The notes under the pieces were generated by a model that had not been told where the DNA came from, did no database searches, and worked only from the letters and a program-made list of their open reading frames with translations. From Globisporangium splendens (taxonomy: Eukaryota > Oomycota > Peronosporomycetes > Pythiales > Pythiaceae), in assembly GCA_006386115.1 (NCBI GenBank), contig VFIW01000003.1:620001-684000 (forward strand): a DNA stretch of 64,000 nt, read 5' to 3'. Position 1 is the first letter of the stretch, and every line of letters starts with the position of its first letter. Positions 52,236-63,574 of this stretch are shown here, in pieces. Both the position numbers and the translations under genes were made by a program.

Positions 52236-55127
52236 CTATCGATGTGTTGGTTGCTGCAGCGCTTCCAACAGCTCGTGGGCTGCTGCAAACGCATCCACCG
52301 GTCCGATGAGATCGACGCGAAGGTCGATTTGCTGGTGCTTTTGTGGCGTCAGCGCGACACGATGCGACGCACAACGCGATAGTACGACCTGGAAATCTCG
52401 CCCAATCGTCTGTTGTAGGATCGTGGCTTTGTCGTGCAGACTCAGCTGCGAGAAATCCTGTGCGGGTACCCCGAGGATGGCTTCGATCGTCTCACCGTAG
52501 CAAATCGCGTACACAGGTTGCTTCGTGGAACCATCGTCGAGGCGCACAACCAGCTCGCAAAAGGTTTGGCTTGTCTCTTCCATGCCGCTAAAGATTTCCT
52601 GGCAGAAATCGCACCTCCACCGTGGCGATGCGTTGTCAAAGCCATTCGCATGTGCTTGGGAAATCGGTGGTGCTGTCACCAATTTCAAATGCCGCATGCA
52701 CGTCTTGTGAGCGCACATCGTTGAGAACCCTCTCTGGCACGTAATGTCGCAAGAATATGGAGCCTGTGGGGTCTCGTCTTCAGGTATCAGCCAACCGACG
52801 TACGTGATGCACATTTGTCCTCGCACCATTCCCATTTGCGAGGTCTCCGCTTTCCTGATTGCGTACAAAGACATCAATTGCGGACTTCGACCCAGCGAGG
52901 TAGCCAAAAGTCCTGGCGTCGAACTCACTATGCTCAGTCGCGAATTCTCGCGGAGCATGGACTGTTGCCCAAAAATGCTTTCCCAATCTGAACATAAGGC
53001 CACGAGCGAACTCGCCGTTTCTCCCGATGTCTTGGTAACATAATCGGCACTTTGAAACGCAAACGCAGCTTCAACTTGAGATGGAAGATGCGAATGCGGA
53101 CCGCCATGTTCACGTGTCTTTCGAATCGCCGGATGCTGAACGTCGACCGCGACGAGGCCGTCAAGAAACACTGTCTGTCCTGGTCGCAGACGCAGCGCCT
53201 TCAGCACATTACCGCCAGTAACCTCTACTGCGAGCGTTTGCTTGGAGCTTGCATTGTAGATCTCAAGCAGCACTACGAGGTAGAATTTCGACACAATCGC
53301 GCGGTCTAAAGTGGGTGCAGCGGCAGAAGCGGATGCAGTTGCTCGTGGATCTTGCTGGGCTGCCGTATTCGTTTTCGGATCGTAGTACGAGTAGAAGTAC
53401 GCTGCCATGAGAGGAGTCCCATGGGTGACACGGATACTCGACACATGGCCATACACGGAGAAGTTGAGCCACTCGTGTTTGATTTCTTCATAGCGTAATG
53501 GCGGCAACTCACTCTCTCGGAATGCTTGTACCTCGCTTTCACGGCGAGCCACTGCGTCGTCACTGTTCCCATTCGCATTGCGAGACGATGGTTCCTTGCT
53601 TTGCGGATTCAAAAACAGCACCGTGGCGCTCCCGTATTCCAAATAGAAGATACACCGCTGTTGCGATGAGTATTCGTTGAAAATATGCACGATTTCTGTG
53701 GCGTGAGGCTCGCAAATGTGAATGTAGGGTTGGAAAATGGACAATTCGTCGCCGATGTGGAACAAACGGCTGAGTACGACTTGGTCATCCCACAGGATCA
53801 TCACGTGCGAGGCTTGAGCGACGCGCTGGGTGCTTGATATGGACCCTGCTGGTGCGTTTGTCACATCGCCGAGGAAAATTACTTGACGATAGATGTGGAG
53901 CGGCGTTTGACTCGGACGAATAGCTCCAATGTCGAGGATCTTCATATTTCAAACATACACAGCGTTAGTCATTAAGCACCGTTTCCCATGATCACAACAC
54001 AACAGCAAGAAACAGAGCATGCCTTCACTTTCACGACGAGTTGCTGCAGAATCGCCTGGTCCTGCATCGCTGCCAACTGGTCCAAGCGTCCAAGATTGAT
54101 CGATTGGCGCGCAAACACTTGGTCCAACGCGTTCGAGGCGTCAAGGTGAAGCGCCAGGTACTGCGTTGGTAATAAATAGTAGGTCTCTTCCTGAGCGTCC
54201 CTCGACTTGGTTTCTTCAACACCATTAGCCGATGATGTGCCAATGTCCTTCCGCTCCATCACCTTTGCGTTTGTGAACACAAACGATCGTCCACTTTGGA
54301 ACGGGAACCCGGCGCCACTGATCGCAAATCCACAAATGAGATGTATATCGTTTAAATGAGGATTAGAGGACGCACAGATTCATATAGACGATGGAAACTT
54401 GAGATTCTCAAGCTCCACGCACCTCTTGGAATGGAACTGCGGTTGAGATCCGAGAAAGGCCGCGCAGGAACGGAAGCGCTGGTGAAGGTACCTAGTGAAG
54501 CAGCAACATTGCAATTAAGCACTGCCTGAAGGCAAAAGTAAATACTGACCAGGGCACTCACATTTCCAATTGGAGGGTCACGCTTGACTGTGTGTCTAGG
54601 GACAGCTTGTACCCATCGTAACGAACTAATTTCGCTGGCACCGCATCGTTGCTGTCTTCCATCTCCGAAAGCACCCGCGCAATGTCGTCTGCATTAAGGA
54701 TCTTCTTGGAAGAAGCATTGTCGCCGTTCGACGCGTTCACCTTGCGCTGCAAGAGCATCATAAGCTCGGTCACGATGATCGCCTCCGTCACGCCATCCGG
54801 GTACTCTTCGATCAGCCGCAGCAGCTACACCAAACCCACATCGTACCAACCACCAATATCAACGCACATACTGACAGAGTATGCAATACGTAGCGCACGC
54901 ACCTTGGAGAGCACCCAGCTGAATGGGACCTGGATGCCGCTCGCATTGCTGCTCTTGAGCTGCCAGAGCGCCTTGAGCCGCGTCTGCACGAACGCCACCT
55001 GCTGCAGCAGAAAGTCCCACGACGCGCCGCTCTCTGGAGACGCTACCGACGCACGCGCCAGTGGCCTGTGTGCACTGTGCTGCTGCGCCAGCTGCTCCAT
55101 TTCCTCCATCGCTTCGATCAGATCCAT
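52236..55127 (-). CDS. RPA1/MEIOB-like OB-fold protein, five exons
   Basis: Exons are 54903-55127, 54562-54824, 54423-54491 (69 nt), 54029-54317 and 52236-53939. The introns are 78, 70, 105 and 89 nt; all phases close and give 849 residues. The first 200 residues are helical. The middle holds a beta-rich stretch typical of OB folds (VIFLGDV, SHVMILWDDQVVLSRLF, FLDGLVAVDVQ). The C-terminal part has CAHKTC about 30 residues before CDFC, then CELVVRLDDGST, and AILGVPAQDFSQLS, like the zinc-bearing C-terminal OB fold of RPA70 (replication factor A, ssDNA binding). Candidates are a divergent RPA1, MEIOB or shieldin-2-like protein. The exact family is not resolved. Confidence 0.72.
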
Positions 55128-55570
55128 CGCATTTGCTTGAGAAATGGCAGATGACACTCGCGCCAAATTTGGACGGCTTGATACTTTGGTGTCAAACCGA
55201 CAATCATGGTGTCAAGCAAGTCCAAATCGGCTCAGCTCGGCTCCAGACAGTCCCACGAGCCAAACACGCAAACTCACGAAAGAACCTAGAAATCAGCGTG
55301 TTCATCCTCTAATCGGAACCCACCAAGTACAGTAGGACACACGCACTGTCATCCACAAAAATATATGTCCATTCATACAAAGTTCAAGTGGAATGTCACT
55401 TAATTTTGTGGATCGAGTGTTTCTTTGATGGGCAAAATGTGTGGTCTTGATGAGGGACAAGAAGAGAAGAAAGAGGGAGAGAAGAAGCCACAATCCGATC
55501 GACAGCCGTCGCGACACGAGCCCAGCAGCGCAGGCGACAACACGACGCGCAGCAGCACTGGGAGCACACG
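55128..55570. promoter_or_regulatory. Divergent promoter region
   Basis: This 443-bp region is shared by the OB-fold gene (leftward) and the DMT transporter (rightward). TGGTGTCAA occurs twice near 55190-55215. No coding sequence is seen. Confidence 0.45.
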
Positions 55571-56919
55571 ATGGACGCGTCGGTCGCCCCGCCCATGGCG
55601 CGAACGGAGCACACAAGGCTGCTCGTCGCGAGGGCACCGCCGTCCTACGATGAGCACGACGTCACGAAGCAGAGCGCGTTGGCGGTGCACACAAGAGCGA
55701 AGACTGCGGGCTTGCTCGTGCTGTTTGGTGCGAAATGATGGTTTGTGTATGTGCGCTTGATGGGGACTGATGACGTCTAATGCTGCGTATGTGTATATTG
55801 TTTCTATGTAGCGTTGATCTGGTCGTGGGTGCTGCAGGCGGAGGCGGCGCAGATGCTGCAGACATCGATGAGCTTCAACAAGCCGTTCTTCGTCGTCGGG
55901 TTTAACCACACGTTCATGGTACGCTCTTTGCTTTCTTTGTATCGAATACGCATTGCCGACGGTTTATTTATCGCCGAGTATGTGTGTTATCGTAGGCTAT
56001 TTTGCTTCCGCTGGTCGTATGGTTCCACAAATTTCGCGGGGGACCGGAGGAGCGAGCGTCATGGTGGGACTTTGCAGCGACGCTGGAGCGTCATTCCGTG
56101 ATCTCGATGCCAAAGCTGATGCGCATCGCCGCGTTCCTGAGCGCGTTCTACTGCGTGGCCGACTATTTTTGGTACAAGGCGCTGGCGAACGTGAGCGTCG
56201 CTGCTGGCACCGCGATCTTCAACTGCTCGCCGCTGTTCGTGTACTGCTTTTCGATTTGCTTTTTGCACGAGAGCGTGACGCTGAAGAAGCTCTGCGGCGT
56301 GTTCACGTCGTTTGTCGGCGTCATGCTCATTCTCATGTTCCAAGGCGGCGAGAACCGCTTGGACGTGTCGTCGTCCGCGCTCATGAATCTCGAGAGCGCG
56401 AGTTTCATCGCCGGACTGCTCATGGTCGCGTCTGCAGCGTGCTACGCGGGCTACGAGGTCGCATTCCAAGTGGCTGTGGGCGAAAACATCACCGATACCT
56501 CGACGCTGCTCACGCTGACGGGGCTCGCGGGACTGTTCACGATCCCGTACTGGGTCTGCGGCAGCGTGGTGCTCGCGATGTCGCCGTTCCCAACGCTTTA
56601 CGAACCGCTGGGATGGCCTGGGACCCTCGAGGGCATCGCGATGTTGTTCGCGAGCGGCTGCTTTGGCTTCGTGTTCAACGTCTTCTTGCCGCTGTCGATC
56701 TGCTGGACGTCGCCGCTCGAGACGAGCGTCGGGTGTATGCTCACGATCCCGCTGTCGGCGCTCATCGACACGAGTCTCCACCACACGCGGTTCGCCTGGC
56801 AGTGCGTCGTCGGGACGGCGCTCGTGCTTGGGGGCTTCGGGATGCTCGAGTACGTGTCGTCGACGCGAGCGCAGGAGACCGGGTCCGTCAAGCCCGACTC
56901 GGCCACCGCTGTCGTGTAG
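55571..56919 (+). CDS. DMT/EamA-type transporter (SLC35-like), three exons
   Basis: Exons are 55571-55727, 55812-55918 and 55996-56919, with introns of 84 and 77 nt. Phases close to 395 residues. About ten membrane helices are seen: TAGLLVLFALIWSWVL, FVVGFNHTFMAILLPLVVW, MRIAAFLSAFYCVADYFW, and then the paired EamA signature FNCSPLFVYCFSICFLHESV and KKLCGVFTSFVGVMLILMF. It ends RFAWQCVVGTALVLGGFGML plus a short tail. The pattern is closest to SLC35F5/YML018C-type members of the drug/metabolite transporter superfamily; the substrate is unknown. The junctions restore LLVLFALIWSW and NHTFMAILLPLVVW. The ATG lies in ACACGATGG. Confidence 0.85.
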
Positions 56920-57722
56920 AGGGGACATAGCGAGTTCGCCCTGGGAGTTTTGCCATTCGCGATATCGAAATTATGAAAATGTCGAGTGTGCTCTGGAAAA
57001 TGGGCTGTAAAGGAAGTTGACTGTTTGTATTAGAAATTGTTAGAACTCGTGACCATAATACTGCTAATGATGCGTGGCTCTTGCTCAACTCCTGGCACGT
57101 TGAGGACTCTGATTAATGACTGTACATTGACCAGGTATCTTTTTTTCTTACCATAACAGTCGCACTCCGCAATTGTAAAACGCGATACACAAAGGTTACA
57201 CAGCAGGTTCACGACCCATAAGTCTACAACACGATCCGCCAGCAAAATCGATGGCTTTGTTTCGACACTTGTGGCGTGTCTCGTGCTTTTCTGTTCTTCT
57301 ACTTCGCGACCGCATTCCTTCGCTGCCATGAGAACAAGAACGACAGACGCCAAGATGATCCAGTCTCACACTTGACCCGCACCTGCCGACACTGAGCGTA
57401 GTTCGATTCGACCGCCTGGGGACAACGTCATCGCACCCCAGACCAGCGAGTGATGGCAGCGCAGCACGCGTGATTATTATCGTCTCGACGCAGGCATCCA
57501 ATCAATGAGCGTCAAGGTTGAGCAACGTGTAGCTCCCAACGGAGGTCATGCAGCATACATCACGATGGCATCAGTGCTCCTGCCACGAATGCTTGTCTCC
57601 TTCCTGACCCTACCAACCACGACGAACTTGGCAACGACGCACACCTCGCTCTCGAGGCAGCACTCACTCCTGCAAAGCAAAGAAAGCAACTTTGTGTCTT
57701 TCCATGTACCCTTTCCCTCCTT
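56920..57722. other. Intergenic between convergent genes
   Basis: Both neighbours end towards this stretch. Nothing coding is supported. Confidence 0.55.
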
Positions 57723-60700
57723 TCATTGCAAGGAGTTTGATGCGGTCGGTTCCGTTGCCGCTTGGATCGCACTTGCGACTTCAAAAAAGCCGTCCAGTTG
57801 GAACAGACTCACCAATTTGGTATTCACGCCGACCAATTCGATGTCGGCCTGGTTCGAGTCATGAACTCGCGACCAATTCGCAGCGTCATTGTCGTGACTT
57901 TGGTCACCACGCACAGGGACTCCGTTGACATGCAGCATGTCCATAAGGAGCCGCACGGTCTCTGCATAGAACCCTGGACTAGCCTCGACCGCTTTGTCCA
58001 TGATGCTATTCCACGCGACCAATGCACTCACCATGTGGCAAAACGCCACAGACGGCGGCAGCTTACAGCCGTCGGTCTGCTGTTCCAGCCACGCACAATC
58101 GGCAAAGAACAAGTACGGGATCTTCGAGAGCACGTGATCCCAGAGCTGTGTCACGAGGCTGCGTCCCCAATTTGTGAGTCGGAAAGTCGCGCTTTGTGGA
58201 CTTAATCGGTTCACGTGTACCACGTCGAAGAGGAGCAAAAACAAGTACACGCCCGGCGACGCCACCATATCCCCCGTAAACTCGGGCACTTTAATGTCGT
58301 TGTGCTGCTGGCGCAATAGGCGCCACAACGCATTAGCCTGACGGTGCAACCAGGCGTCTGGTACTTTGTTTGTCGTCAAGTGCTGTTCCATAGCTGTTGG
58401 CATCATGGCTGCTACTGCTGCCCCAAGCACCGGATTCAGTGCTATCTCCCACTCCTTCTGCGCGTCATCGCCACCAGTTTCCACGAGTTGTGCCAACCAC
58501 TTTTGCAAGCTCACGACCAATGTCAGTGCCCATGCTTGCCGAATGGCGTTGACGACATTCCCAAATTCTGTCGTCACGAGCGTACCGTCGATATTATCCA
58601 CAGCGACCGCTTCATTAACATTAGATCCACTTCCCCCAACAATAGGCACATCGACGACCGTTGCCTGGATCATAAACTGCGTCAGACTCACTGGGAACGA
58701 TCGCAACGCAGGGTATTGATCTAAAAAGCGCGTCACGCGCGCCATGTCCATGCAATCCGCTGGACTCAACTTGACGAAGTAACGTGTCCACTCGCCGTCC
58801 AAATTCGGTGCACCGCCAAAACAGAAGTACAGCAGAGCACCATATCGGACATCGGCCATCTTCGTCAACGCATCTGGCCGTCCCGCCACATCATTCGCCA
58901 CGTCCTCTTCTTCTTCGCCTTCGCCCGAAACAGTCTCGATGCGCGTCACCACCACCGACGCGCTCTTGGGGTCGTCATCTTCCTCGACGATATCGGGCGG
59001 CGCTCGATTCGGGGCGACATCTGGGACGTCCTCCTCGGCGCTTTCATCGTCATCTTCAATGACAATGACCTCGTACGGTCGCTTTGGTCTCCTGGTTCGA
59101 CGAAATGTCGGCCGTTGCTGCTCCGAACCAGAAATGTTTGACTCGTCGGGCTCCGAGACGCGAGCCGATTCACTGGGCTCTGACATCGACAGATCCTCAT
59201 TCGGAGGCGACGACGACACCGAGAGCACTTGAGAGTCAGACGGAGCATTGAACATGCTTGGACACTCTGGTGGTTGTGATGCATTCAGCGTCGAGCTGGG
59301 CAATGGCTCTCGTTCATCCGGCCGGTGATATGGTGGTGGAGAACGTCCTCCGGTCGATGGTGATCGCTGGAGGCGGGTTCTCGGACTGCTGCGGCTTCGG
59401 CTGCGACCGCGGTTGACTTGCTGCAGGTCTTCTCTAAATGACTGCTGCGTCGTGTCCCTGCACGCTGCTGATGGAACGTACACGAAAGGTTCGTCATGCC
59501 ACGGTGCATCGGGTCGCTGACTGCGTACCGGGTACTGCATCGCCATGCGCCGGATGCTGTCCTCCATGCGCGCCATGCCATCGCGCAGATCGCGCACGTG
59601 GCCATCCAGATCGTATACGGCGTCACGCACGCGTTTGTTTTCTACAACATGCTGTCGAGAATCGTAGTCCAGCGTCTTGAACAGTTCGTTCCCGAGGTCG
59701 CGCAGCTGACGCATAAACTCTTGATGTAGGTCGTCGTGGCGCGCATCGACGCGCAGCGTGAATCGATGGAAATCGTCTGCGATCCGTCGGACGTCGCCAT
59801 TGAGCTGATGCAGCTTCTCGTGTACCATCGGGTCGTGAGCAGGAGGTGCAGGAGGCGGAGGCGAAAACGGCGGGTGGTAGTTGTGATTGTGGTGGTGAGG
59901 CGGGAGAAGACGCATTTCGTTTGGTTCCCGCTCTTGCTGCACTATCACATCGTCGAGTTTTCGATCCAAACCTCCCAATCGATGGTTGAGGTCGTCGATC
60001 GCCAGTTGCCATCGTCCGCTCTTCTCCATCGTCGTCTGGCGATGGTCGCGGTCCAACTCGTGGACGCGGTGTTTGAGCGTCTTGAGCTCCTCCTCCAGCG
60101 CCGACGAGACCCGCGACGTCGCCTCGGTCTCCTGACGATACTCGTCGTACACGTGGTGCAGCCGCTTCTTCAGCGCGTCGATCGCGTGCTGCTTGCTCTC
60201 AAGATTCGCAACGTACTCGTCCTTGTACTTGACGAGCTCCATCTCATACCGCTCCTGCAGCTCCGTGAGCTGCGTCATGAGGAAATCCTCGTCGATGCTC
60301 TGCGCTCCCTGTTGCTGCACGCGCTGGTCCAGAGTGCGCAGCTTCTTCTTGAGCGCCTGCAACTCATTCTCCAGCGCCACCGACGCCTTTTGCACCGCTG
60401 TGACGTCGGTCTGGAATGTCTCGACGTACTGCACCGTGGTCTTCGCCTGCGCCGTGACCTCGTCTCGCATGTGGCGCAACGCAGTCGCCTCGTCCTGGAC
60501 CTGCATCACCGCCGTATCCGCAAGCTGCTCCACTTTCTCCAGCTCTCGACGCACTGGGCGACCATAGTAAAGCAGCAGCAAGAACCACACAACTGCCAGT
60601 AAGTTGCTATCCTCAATGTAACAGTAGATGCAAAGCGGTAGTGATCATAGATGGTGACGTACCTTTCATGCATTCCGCGCGGATCTCCGACAAATCTGAT

Positions 60701-61050
60701 TATCCATCGTCCAACAACGGAACAAACACATGTACAAGGTTACAACCAAGTTCACCACGGCATACACGTCCTTTCAGTACAGCACACAACGCACTCTTCT
60801 GCGTGCACAACTGCCACTTGTCGTGCGCGTCGAGCTTGCGGCGCACGACGTCGTCTGCGAAGCTCCTGCCGCTTGCCATCGACGCGAACATGCCCGTTGG
60901 AGCCACCAGAGACTGCGTGGGGCTGCTGGTCTGCGCGCGCTTTGGCTTCCCCTTGGCGCTGGCGCTGGCGCTGCGCTTGCGCTTCTTCTTGCCCTTGGCG
61001 TCCGCCGCGTCCGGGTCGTGCCGCGGCGCCGTCGTGCGCACCGTCGCCAT
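57723..61050 (-). CDS. Membrane-anchored coiled-coil protein, two exons, function unknown
   Basis: Exon 1 is 60768-61050 and exon 2 is 57723-60592, with a 175-nt intron in phase 1, giving 1050 residues. Exon 1 encodes a lysine-rich N-terminus (KGKKKRKRSASASAKGKPKR). Splicing creates one membrane span across the junction (ALCAVLKG|LVWFLLLLYYG). About 250 residues of coiled coil follow, then a His/Pro-rich linker, a second coiled coil, and an Arg/Ser-rich and acidic low-complexity region. A well-folded C-terminal domain of about 400 residues comes last (DVRYGALLYFCFGGAPN, FLLLFDVVHVNRL, KIPYLFFADCAWLEQQ). I do not recognise that domain. A basic N-terminus, single span and long coiled coil would suit a nuclear-envelope or organelle-surface tether (inference). 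Confidence 0.78.
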
Positions 61051-61799
61051 CTTCTGTTTCTCAGCTTGTGGCGCGCTTTTGAACCAAGTCCAAAAGAATC
61101 ACTCATTCGATGTCGGGTGGCCTGAGTTCATGTGGCAAACCCTAAATAGCGTGTAAATAGCTTGCAATTAATTGCTTCTTGTTGTAATATCCAACATCTG
61201 ACAATAGTCGATCTTGAAAACGGAAATAAATGGTGAGCATTCCTGCCAAGTTGAAAATGAGCAACCGAATCGTTCGCAGGACACGCAGTTGAAAGAATGG
61301 CTTGTCTCGATTACCGTGGCTGTAAGGATGCAGTTGTTTCCTGCAGACGTGCTATGGCATTGACCAGCTGCAACTGTGTAATAGCAAGGTCATTCTTCGA
61401 AGCCAGTGTCACGAGAGTTTGAGCAACGGCTGCCTCATGCTTTCAATGCAAGGCTGAAAAGCTCTTGGTGCAGGCCAAAGAAGAAACGTTGGCGACGCGA
61501 TGCCAAGCAAAAGTAGCTGGCAAGATGGTCCTAAAGAGACTCCAAGCCAAAGTCGCAGTACTCGGAGCAAAAGTGGCACGAGACATCCAAAGATATTGAA
61601 GTATCGCACCAGCAAAGATCGGCAAGTACAAGGAAGTGACAGTTGACATGTTTCTCATCTTGGATAGAACACACAGACGCACGAAGCGTTGAAGCAGCAG
61701 AGCCGTCACAAGCACAAACACACAACAAGCAGACAAATAGAGATGATAGGCTCGTTCATGCAACTTCAACTGGACAACTAGGCTGATGCTACAACAAGC
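61051..61799. other. Intergenic, one hydrophobic minus-strand frame of doubtful status
   Basis: A frame of 108 residues at 61443-61769 (minus) is hydrophobic but lies in the probable 3' UTR of the 61800 gene and has no recognisable features. I do not call it. Confidence 0.45.
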
Positions 61800-62669
61800 T
61801 TAGGCGTGGCTGTAGCCCGCAGCCTTGGCCTCGAACTTTGCGGAGCTGTTGCTTCGCGTGTGGGTGATGGAACCGGTCTTCTTGAACTGCACGAGCATGC
61901 CGAGCAGGAAGAGCGCGAGCATGCCAGCGAGGTAGCCCCACCACACCGTCGGCATCGAGTACACCCATTCGCCTTCCTCGTTCTTGGTCGCGAACTGCTT
62001 GAGGTCGGTGATGTCCGGGAAGTTCTTGGCAAAGTAGCCGACGCCCGAGATCGCGAGCACGGCACCCACGAGACTCGTCGCGACCACGATCACGGGCTTC
62101 TCGATCTTGAGCGCGAGGATGCCGCCGATGAGCCCCAGGATGACCGCCAGGATGAACAACCCTGTGTTCGGGTTCTCCGGGAACATTTTGTACCCGACCG
62201 ACGTGTTGAGCATCGTGGCGAGCAGCACACCGCCAGCAGCACCGACGGCGAAGATCCCGATCGAGTACAACGCCACCACGAGCGCGCCGACGAGCAGACC
62301 GCCCACGAACAGCGAGATCCACCACGCCGTGTCCACCCAGCTCTCGTTCTTGAATAAGTACTCGATGGCGCTTGAGGTCAGGAAGCCACCGACGAGGAAC
62401 CCGCTGAGGAACATTGTCGGACGCAGCATGCGGTAGCCGAAGAAGCACACGGCGATGCCCGCGCAGATCGAGAGCACGGCCGAGGCGCTCGGTCCGAGCT
62501 TGAGCTTGTCACTCGCGGAGCCGTCCACGACGGCGTTGCCCTGGTCCGTGATCGCGTCCTTGATGTCGTCGGTGGCGTTGGTCCACGACTGCGACGCCAC
62601 GAGCGCCGCCTGCATTAAACCGCAGAGCGCCACGAGCAGCACCGTCGTCATCGACGACGTCGAGCGCAT
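61800..62669 (-). CDS. TMEM198/DUF4203-like membrane protein 4
   Basis: This intronless protein has 289 residues. A signal peptide (MTTVLLVALCGLMQAALVAS) precedes a lumenal segment with an NAT sequon. About seven spans follow: AVLSICAGIAVCFFGYRML, LSGFLVGGFLTSSAIEYLF, LFVGGLLVGALVVALYSIG and GAAGGVLLATMLNTSVGY. IVVATSLVGAVLAISGVGYF leads to KNFPDITDLKQF, EGEWVYSMPTVWWGYLAGML and a short basic tail. It is closest to the 31096 gene (RPTMF, LNTSVG, GEWVY..P..WW, GMLVQFKKT), although 30 kb away. Confidence 0.88.
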   Translation of the reverse strand: MRSTSSMTTVLLVALCGLMQAALVASQSWTNATDDIKDAITDQGNAVVDGSASDKLKLGPSASAVLSICAGIAVCFFGYRMLRPTMFLSGFLVGGFLTSSAIEYLFKNESWVDTAWWISLFVGGLLVGALVVALYSIGIFAVGAAGGVLLATMLNTSVGYKMFPENPNTGLFILAVILGLIGGILALKIEKPVIVVATSLVGAVLAISGVGYFAKNFPDITDLKQFATKNEEGEWVYSMPTVWWGYLAGMLALFLLGMLVQFKKTGSITHTRSNSSAKFEAKAAGYSHA

Positions 62670-63325
62670 TTCTTTCCGAGTCTTTTGTTGTTGTTGTTGT
62701 TCAGGAAAAACGGAGTGCGCTCCGCAGCAAATCTTGGGAAATGACTCACCTCACTGTGGTGCTTCCTCCCTGCAGTGTCATTGTGGAACCACTTCTCCTG
62801 ATTACCAGCTGTCGCACAGCACCCAATCTGTGCAGGGGAGGGAGCGAATTGATCACACGAGTCGCACAATGAGCGCCATCTGCTGGCGACGGAGAATCGC
62901 GACGGCGCGACCGACCATCGAGAGACAGAACGATAGAAGGCATTTGGCTATTTGCTGGTCAACGTCCACACTGAAGACGGTGTGAACCATCGCATGGAGC
63001 CTAATGAACCATGCGCCGCGTTGTCCGGAGCCACGAGATCCGCTTCATGCAGCTGCATGAAGTAGAAGATCCCCCATATAGACACACGCTTATGAAATTT
63101 CCATGCGAGGATATGGAACTAGAGACACTTTGCCCGCAACAAGACCGACAGCGTGACCTTTACGGTGCTTCTTTGATATCGCAGGCAGGCATTTCTAACA
63201 GCAGCACAGCGATTCACACGCCACGAGCCGCTGTATCATTCTATTAATAATAGGGAAAGCGTATGCAGCTTGTCTTCTTCGTTTATACCTGCTTCGAAAC
63301 GCGCGTGTGTGTGGCGTAGCGTTCT
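62670..63325. other. Intergenic, no gene seen
   Basis: (GTT)5 near 62688-62702 lies immediately before the ATG of the TMEM198-like gene, as an AAC-repeat leader on the minus strand. Confidence 0.5.
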
Positions 63326-63574
63326 TCACACGGTGGCCACGGTGCACCCGGCGGCGCAGTACTCGCTCTCGCGCGCGCACTCGGTCTGGCACGTGGTGAC
63401 GAAGCTCGTGTCGATGGCCATGCCCATAGCCTCCTCGCAGTCGGCGCTGCACGCGTCCTTCTGCGTCGTGCACTTGGTCGCGCACGCGTCGCGCAGACTC
63501 GTGGCGTCGTCGGCGTTCGCTGCCGCCACCACGGACGCCACGAGCAGCAGCAGGCAGGTTTTGATGTTCACCAT
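63326..63574 (-). CDS. Small secreted cysteine-rich protein
   Basis: This protein has 82 residues from ATG 63574. A signal peptide (VNIKTCLLLLVASVVAAANA) is followed by a mature part of about 61 residues with eight cysteines spaced C-x3-C-x6-C-x3-C, 15 residues, then again C-x3-C-x6-C-x3-C. The exact repetition suggests two matching helical segments held by disulfides, like an alpha-hairpin. Oomycetes secrete many small Cys-rich proteins, some of them effectors or elicitors, but no RXLR or elicitin pattern is present and no function can be given. An ATG 25 codons upstream is in frame but would bury the signal peptide. Confidence 0.8.
   Translation of the reverse strand: MVNIKTCLLLLVASVVAAANADDATSLRDACATKCTTQKDACSADCEEAMGMAIDTSFVTTCQTECARESEYCAAGCTVATV

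Noticed and set aside
61443..61769. Hydrophobic 108-residue minus-strand frame
   Set aside because: It lies directly downstream of the 61800 gene in its probable 3' UTR, with no homology-like motif and overlapping competing frames.
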